Shown one piece after another: positions 57,906-64,000 of a stretch of 64,000 bases of DNA. Every line of letters begins with the position of its first letter. Position 1 is the first letter of the stretch. A program made the translations under genes and the position numbers. Source of the stretch: Bos javanicus (taxonomy: Eukaryota; Chordata; Mammalia; Artiodactyla; Bovidae); contig NC_083880.1 in NCBI RefSeq assembly GCF_032452875.1, positions 53,394,829 to 53,458,828 on the forward strand. Direction: 5' to 3'. The notes under the pieces are model-generated. The model had not been told where the DNA came from, did not search any database, and saw only the letters and a list, made by a program, of their open reading frames with translations.

Positions 57906-58040
57906 CCTAGACTTTTCCATCCATATCAGGAACATCACACCAGTAAATGTCTGTACTTACTACTCTGTGAAATTCTGGAAGGGGATCCGTGAGGACATGA
58001 AGTTAGAGTTGTACCAGGCACCCAGGTGACCATGAGTGGT
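57906..58040 (+). pseudogene. Relic 3' half of a SIRP V exon
   Basis: Reads LDFSIHIRNITP, then TYYSVKFWKG, then, after a frameshift, PGTQVTMSG, followed by GGTCAC in place of a donor. It corresponds to strands D to G of the V domain. The conserved second cysteine is Ser. Its first half is not recognisable. It lies between the second C1 exon and the transmembrane exon, an order that implies an old partial duplication or rearrangement of the locus. Confidence 0.75.
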
Positions 58041-60125
58041 CACCGCATGGGCTCCTCTGTCCTTTGATTTGTGACAGTGGACCAGAAATGATCGCAATCA
58101 CTCACTGCACATCAACTAAATGCAACTGTCAGTTCATCTCCTTTTCTGCTTCAGCCACCCAGAGGGCTTGGAGTTTACATAAGGGACTCAGGGAGCAGTG
58201 GGGATGGGGGTCGGTCTTGTGTTGTTGAAGATGTGTTGCCTTTAGTCCAGGTCATTGGGCTAAAGTAATCAAGGTGAATGAGTTACTGAGGACAGGAACC
58301 CCAAGCCTGCACAAGAGATACATGCTAATTACAGACGTGTTCTCCCACAGCGTGGACTTGTTCCAATGACAGTGCCCCTCCCTTTATATAAGTAAGACAT
58401 CTTGTAGGCTGTCATATAACATCAAGAGAGGGCCAAGTCAGGTTTCCAGGAATCTTTCTCCAGAAGATCTTTCAAAGGCCCACATTTCTTCCAACATGCC
58501 TATGGTATTGTCCTCATCTACTGGGTCGATGCTGGGTCACTGAGCGTCCAGGTCCCTGCCTGCTGGAAGAATTAAGAGAGGAAAGGGAGAACAAACAACT
58601 TCCTTTAAATTAGTGATATAGAGAAGTTGCATAATTGTGTTCACAACTTATGTGTGTCAATGGTGTCTGCAATTGTGTGGTCTTTTCGTTAGGGACATTA
58701 TTTTCTATAAAACTAATACCAATGCACACTTAATATAATCAATACTAATTCCCAATATCACTTAAAGTGGAATATAAATTCAAATTTTTCAAAATACCTT
58801 TTATAATTATTTTTTTTTCACCAAAATTGTTTTTAATTCATCTGTAAGTTTTTGACAAAATTTTCCCATGACACCGTATGGGTCATGAGAATCTTTTTTT
58901 TTTTTTTTTAATTTGAAGCAAACTTCAATTGTTTAAGACTATTCAGAACATTCATTTCATATTGTGTGAGCTGTGGTAGGCTGTGCTTTTTGAGTTATTT
59001 CTTCCATTGTCTCTGAGTTTTCAAATTGCTGTCTGTACAGTTGTTCGTAAAATTCTCTTATTATCCACTGATATCTGCAGAGTCTGTATTAATGTCTTCC
59101 GTTTCCATTCCTGTTATTGGAAATGTGTCATTCCTCCTTTTTTATTTATTTATTAGAAGCATTTCATTTTAATGGTGTTTTGAAAGAACACACTCTTTGT
59201 TTCAGTTATTTTCTCTATTGTTTTTGTTTTAAGTTTCATTGATTTTTCTCTTCTGTTTTTGACTTCATTTATTTTTCTTATTTCTGTATTATTTCCTCTC
59301 TTCCTTTTGCTTTAGGTTATCTTGCTTCTCATTTTCTAATTTCTTGAAGCAGAAATTTAGATTATTGGTTTAGACTTTCTTTTTCTTTAGTGCCACATCT
59401 GGGTCTCTTTCTGTGCTAGGGAATTAGGAGAGCGGACCTGGGTGGCTGACTGCTGTGTTCTTCCTCCAGTCCTGAGGTCTCCAGCCTGTTCACCTCTTCT
59501 TCCACCTAGAGTTCTCCTATGCTTATCCTCTGTGTTATTTCTAGGGTTCAAGTTATACTTAACAGGGAGTGTAGGAGAGAAGAGTTCATGCAATCTTGTC
59601 TACAGTGGCTTGGAAATGTTTTCTAATCTTCCATCTCCTGCTTGGACTCAACCAGGGTTGGTATTTCTGGGCTGTCCCATCAAGGTTGCTAGTGTAGTAA
59701 GGCTGGAAGCGTTTTTTGAAACATTTAGGTGGGCAGGCTGAAGAGAAGCATAAAATGCCGATGTGACCCTTCCACCCAGACCCAAAGCCTACCCTGAGCA
59801 TCTGAGGGATCCAGCCATTGCACTCCTGGGTCCAGGGGTCTGGGGTGAGGATGCATATCTTATTGTTTGTTCTTACGGTACTGAGATGTCTTACAATATT
59901 TCTAGCCTCTCTTCTCTCAGTACAGCATAATCTAACATTTAAAGGAGTTTTTGGTTAGTTGGTTTTCATAGAGGGAGAAAGGTTGTGAGTCCTCTCGTTC
60001 TTTGGTTCTCTTTCATCTTTCAGGAACATAAACCCTGAAATCCCTTCCACTACGTTTTTCCTTTTTCCCATTTTCCCTTCACCATTCAATAGCCAAACAG
60101 TACTTTTTCCTTCTTTTCACCTAGA
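58041..60125. other. Non-coding DNA with an antisense L1 fragment
   Basis: 58950-59385 reads as reverse-strand L1 ORF2 (T-rich; TTTCATTGATTTTTCTCTTC). There is a T-run at about 58890. The rest is unassigned; no exon seen. Confidence 0.5.
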
Positions 60126-60127
60126 AG

Positions 60128-60350
60128 CTGGGGCTTCCCAGGTATCTCAGTGGGTAAAGAATCTGCCTGCAATGTAGGAGTCATAGGTGTCATAGTTAGA
60201 TTCCCGGGTCAGGAAGATTCCCTGGAGGAGGGCATGGCAACCCACTCCAGTATTCTCGCCTGGAAAATCTCATGGTCAGAGGAGGCTGGCAGGGGTCACA
60301 TGTGTCCATGGGGGCACAAAGAGTCGGACATGACTGAAGCGACTGAGCAT
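60128..60350 (+). repeat. Bov-tA SINE
   Basis: Sense copy from GGGGCTTCCCAGGTATCTCA to GACTGAGCATGCACGCATG. Confidence 0.85.
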
Positions 60351-60483
60351 GCACGCATGCACATGAAGAAGTTAAGCATTTTAAATTGTGCCTGTCCATT
60401 TATTCACATCTCTCCTTGAATTAGGTTCCTATAGTCACTGTAAGTAGTTACCATGTTCAGTGATTTAATACAAGTGCATTAAT

Positions 60484-60510
60484 ACATATATATACACACA
60501 CACACACAAA
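60484..60510. repeat. (TA)n/(CA)n microsatellite
   Basis: Short ATATATATA run followed by about seven CA units. Likely polymorphic. Confidence 0.8.
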
Positions 60511-61340
60511 TATGCTTAATATAGTTGTAGAGGTCAGACGTCTACGATGGTGGCTGGGCTGTGTTCCCTCCAAAGGCTCTAGAGGAAAATCCATTTTCTT
60601 GCCCTTTCCAGCTCCCAGAGGTGCCTACATTCCTTGGCAAAGGGCCCCACATCACGCTGACCTCTGCTTCTGACATCGCACCTCCTTCTCTGACTCTCCT
60701 GCCTCCACCTTTTACTTGTAAGGATCTTTGTGATCACATGGGCTCTACTCAGAAAATCCAAAATAACGTGCCATCTTAAGATCTTTAACTTGATTACTAC
60801 TGATCACCTCTTTTGACACATATGGTAATCTACGCACAGATATGGGGGATTGTGTGCCAACCATATTAAATCAAGAATAGGTTGAAACCCTTTCCTGTGA
60901 TCTATGCACTGTTCTGCAGGACACTTTTTTTAATATTTTCAAAGTTTAGGCAGATTTAATACTCATGATGTTATTTTCAATATCTAGATTCCTAACCTTA
61001 TCAGACTTGACTATTTCTCCTGAAATTTTCCTAATAGCTGACTGAGGATGGGATTGCAGCCTAGTGAGAGACTGTGCACTAGGACTTGCTGAATTTTCTC
61101 TTGTCTCACAGTGATTTTCACTTCTGGAGTTTTCTCTTCAAGTTATAGGACCCTTGCAGCCTGGGAAAAGAGAGTGTGAGATGAGGGATTCCTGTGCCCT
61201 AATGTCTGCCTCAAGCTTGAGGCCAGGCGGCAGGTCAAAGCCACAGAGTGTTGGTGGGCCCAGGCGGCCTCAGATGGAGTAAGTGGAGGCCCTGGGAATG
61301 GTTCCTCTGTGACCCTTCTAATCAATCGCCTTGTCGCCTG
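60511..61340. other. Intronic DNA before the transmembrane exon
   Basis: No exon or clear repeat recognised. Confidence 0.4.
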
Positions 61341-61348
61341 ATTTCCAG

Positions 61349-61457
61349 GCCCAGAACAGTCTTCGCCTCTCCTGGCAGTTTTCCTCCTAGGCCCCAAGAC
61401 GCTGCTATTGGTTGGTATCTCCATCATCCTAATCTGCAAGAAGTTTTGAGTATAAAT
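61349..61457 (+). CDS. SIRPB-type transmembrane exon and stop
   Basis: After a GATTTCCAG acceptor the exon starts in phase 1 (GC completes a Gly codon) and reads PEQSSPLLAVFLLGPKTL, then a hydrophobic run, ending ICKKF and TGA at 61447-61449. The donor AAAT/GTAAGT is at 61458. This matches the human SIRPB1 end (LLGPKLLL, VGVSAIYIC, then a Lys-rich stub). The lysine inside the membrane span (LLGPK) is the residue by which SIRPB1 pairs with the adaptor DAP12 (TYROBP), and the tail is too short for ITIMs. This is therefore an activating-type SIRP, not SIRPA. The phase fits the V exons directly, so a V to transmembrane splice gives an open frame: leader 73 + V 357 + 98 nt = 176 codons. The reading is intact, in contrast to the two C1 exons upstream. 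Confidence 0.85.
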
Positions 61458-62063
61458 GTAAGTTGGGGTGGGATGGAGGGCAGGACAAGTTCTGTCCTAG
61501 AGCTTAGGGAGGCTACTCATAGACCACACAAGGTCAGGGCCCATGTGGAGTTAAGAGAAGGTGAAGTAGCTCCCTCAATCCCCTCAGGACACCCTGCTTC
61601 CCTCTCAGTGTTACCTGGTTCTCAGGAGGTGTGTGAGGTCCTAGAGGAGATGGGCTGGATCAGGGGTTTTCAAAGGGGGTCCACCGAGTCTTAGGGGTTC
61701 TGTAAAGGAAGCGGGCAGAGGGTGCTGAATGAGGAACACCTGAGCGGGTGGTTCACTTAAAATCTGGGACTTCTTGGGGCAAAAGAAATCCATATTTTAG
61801 GGCAATGTTGAGAAGCTTGGATCGGCTGTTCTGAGGGGTGTCTTGCCCTGATCCTCTGTGTAACAGTAGAAAGGCTTAGGAAGGGGCACGAGGGGCGCAG
61901 GACCTGGGGAGGAGGGAAGGAGGCTGAGTAGGTAAAGTTCTATCTCAGGAGCTGCCCATCCTCTCAGGACAGTTATCCTAGGAGGAGAACACCTGGGTAC
62001 ATCAGAGGGATTCATGAAATGTTTCTTGAGTGATGAGCACATAACTATGACATTTTCCCACAG

Positions 62064-62290
62064 CTCCATCCTTCCCTCCTGCCTGGTGCCACCCTCTGTC
62101 TCTGCTGTCTCCTTCCCTCCCTGAAGGGCCCAGCCTTGGAGAAGAACCCAGCTAGAAGCTCCCACAACTTTGCTCCAAATGCCCCCCTTCCATGGAGACC
62201 TGCCTGCTCACATGTTCTTGAAGCCCTCAGAGCTGTGTCTTCATACTTGGTCCTGAGTGGGGATCATGGGAAGTAGTTCTGGGGACTGAC
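62064..62290 (+). other. Possible SIRP 3' UTR exon
   Basis: A TTTTCCCACAG acceptor lies about 600 nt after the donor at 61458, followed by C/T-rich untranslated sequence. I see no canonical AATAAA nearby, so the end is uncertain. Based only on position and the acceptor. Confidence 0.3.
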
Positions 62291-62299
62291 TCATGACAT

Positions 62300-64000
62300 A
62301 TCCCTGGAATGTGAGAAATAAGTCAGATCAACACAGGTCAGGTTATCTCTCACCTGTAACCCTGGACTTGGCTCACACTAATGTTCTCTGCAGAGAAGTT
62401 ATTCTGTCTTCTGTTCATCGGACTCCTCACCCTTTGAGTATAAATGATGCCCTATCTTGGTTTTAAGAAAAATTATTCTCCTTCCTTATTGTCTCAATAG
62501 CCTATTTTTCAAACCCAAAGAGTAGTGTTCCCTCCTCTCTCTGTGATGGAAAGAGTAGTCTTTCTATCATTTTGCATCCTTCCCAACCCTGTTGCTCATG
62601 ATAAATACACTATTTCCAGAAGCCTGGAGTCATCCTTGATTTCTCTTTCTTTTATATCACATATTCAGTTCTGTCTTTAAAGTGATTATGTCCAGTAGCG
62701 TGATGGTAAATCTTTAACAACTGACTGTTAAGAAAGAAAAAATAAGCCTGATTGGTAATACATGTCAAATTCTTGATGTAAAATGCTTTCAGTGTGGTCA
62801 ATTTCAAGTTCACAACCATTTAGCAACTTAAATAATTCCTGAAAATGTAAATGTTGTCTCTCTTGAGCCAGTCCAAGCTTCTCACAGCTCACCACTGAAC
62901 ATAATCTGCACACTCTCATCCCCATCACCACTCCCTGGTCCCAGACACCATCATCCCTTCCTGTACCACTGCTATAGTCTCTAACTGGCTTTCCTGTTTC
63001 AGGCACAGTGATTCTCGGACTGTCAGTCAAATCCTATCTCTACCCTCACCTTCTTCCTCTAACATGTCTGCTTGGCTCGCTCTTTTCCTTCCTTGCAGTC
63101 TCTGCTCAAATTTACCAAGGCACCTTCCATATACCACAATGTATAAAGTATCAGTTCCAGTCTCACCATGGCATTCCATGAGCTCTTAATCTGGTTAGTT
63201 TCCTGAGCACTTATCACCATCTGACATAAAAGATAGGCAGCTCTCTCTTTGAATGGTAGAAAAGGACTATAAAAATTACTGTGTAAATGAAATCATGGAA
63301 TCTGATCTCAGTAATGTTGGGATGAATAATGATTGTTTTGTGACTTTTAAAATTTGTTTTTAAAGCATTAGAAACTCTGATTGTCAGCAACTAACAATAT
63401 ATAGTTTGACAAAGTAGAAACATTGAGTATTACATCAATTAATTTGCCTGCTTTCTTCTTCTTGTATAATTTACAATATAAGAGCATCTTTTTTCCAACT
63501 TGGTGAATTATGCTCCTTGGTAAGTTTGGATCAATTTCCAACATTTAGTGCTTGTACTCTCAAAGTTGTGAAATCTTTACAAAACTTCCTTTGATTTGAA
63601 ATATTTGCTGCTGTCACATCCTCTGGGTCATTTTCACCCTTTTCTTACCACCAGTTTCCTTATTTATGTGGTAAGCTGGCCTTCACTAAGTTCTTCTGAC
63701 TGCATATCTGGAATCTTTCTTACAGTATTAAGTTACTACTCCCATGGTCAACTATTTTTTCAGTAATCCATTTGCATTCAATTTGAATATAACTTCTGGC
63801 ATCATCACTTTTTGTCTCTCCATTGCACTTTCATTTGTTGCCAATTCCCTTTTACAGTTATTCACCTTGTAAATGACATATGAGTTCATCACTGGGAGAA
63901 TGGAGACAACACAACTACTTATTTTTCTGTCTGTGCCAAAACAGAGTAAGAGTCACGGTGACCAATCCTGCAGACTTTTGAAGAATTAACAGGATTGGTT
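62300..64000. other. Non-coding DNA at the right end
   Basis: 62620-63240 has the feel of an old interspersed repeat (GGAGTCATCCTTGATTTCTC, CTCTAACTGGCTTTCCTG) whose family I cannot name. The rest is AT-rich and unassigned. No gene seen. Confidence 0.4.

Noticed and set aside
62728..63030. 100-codon reverse frame at the right end
   Set aside because: No domain, no splice context, and it overlaps what looks like an old interspersed repeat.

Overview
The window is from a ruminant genome, almost certainly a bovid. BovB (RTE-type) LINEs, tRNA-derived Bov-tA SINEs and ruminant L1 3' ends occur throughout, and there are no prokaryotic gene layouts. The only host gene family I can support is SIRP, the signal-regulatory proteins (paired immunoglobulin-superfamily receptors of myeloid cells). 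The exons most resemble the SIRPB1/SIRPG branch. By synteny this would be the SIRP cluster matching human 20p13 (inference).

Layout. 1-9300: nested L1, BovB and Bov-tA elements. 9300-9504: a candidate myeloid promoter (CRE-like and PU.1-like sites) and one SIRP leader exon. 9505-27300: intronic or intergenic DNA packed with MIR, Bov-tA, a long + strand L1 and several BovB copies. It also holds a processed pseudogene of grancalcin (GCA) that is intact apart from one premature stop. 27306-52034: a tandem duplication of a roughly 12-kb unit. Each unit carries two SIRP V exons, called A-type and B-type here, giving V1 to V4 at 28539, 35992, 40521 and 47222. A and B are themselves older duplicates, so the order is A-B-A'-B'. 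52035-61500: the 3' part of a SIRP gene. It has a decayed first C1 exon, a decayed second C1 exon, a relic V fragment, and then an intact transmembrane exon with the lysine that SIRPB uses to pair with DAP12. 61500-64000: a possible 3' UTR exon and non-coding DNA.

All four V exons are exactly 357 nt, open, phase 1 at both ends, with clean splice sites. The leader ends in phase 1 and the transmembrane exon starts in phase 1, while the two C1 exons between them are dead. The sequence therefore permits V-only receptors: leader, one V (or several V), transmembrane segment. That differs from the usual V-C1-C1 SIRP layout. The V exons of the recent duplicate pairs differ much more than their flanking introns, mostly at amino-acid-changing positions. 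The V2/V4 changes cluster in the loop that in human SIRP-alpha touches CD47. This is the most interesting feature of the window. Whether these exons are transcribed, and how they splice, cannot be told from the sequence.
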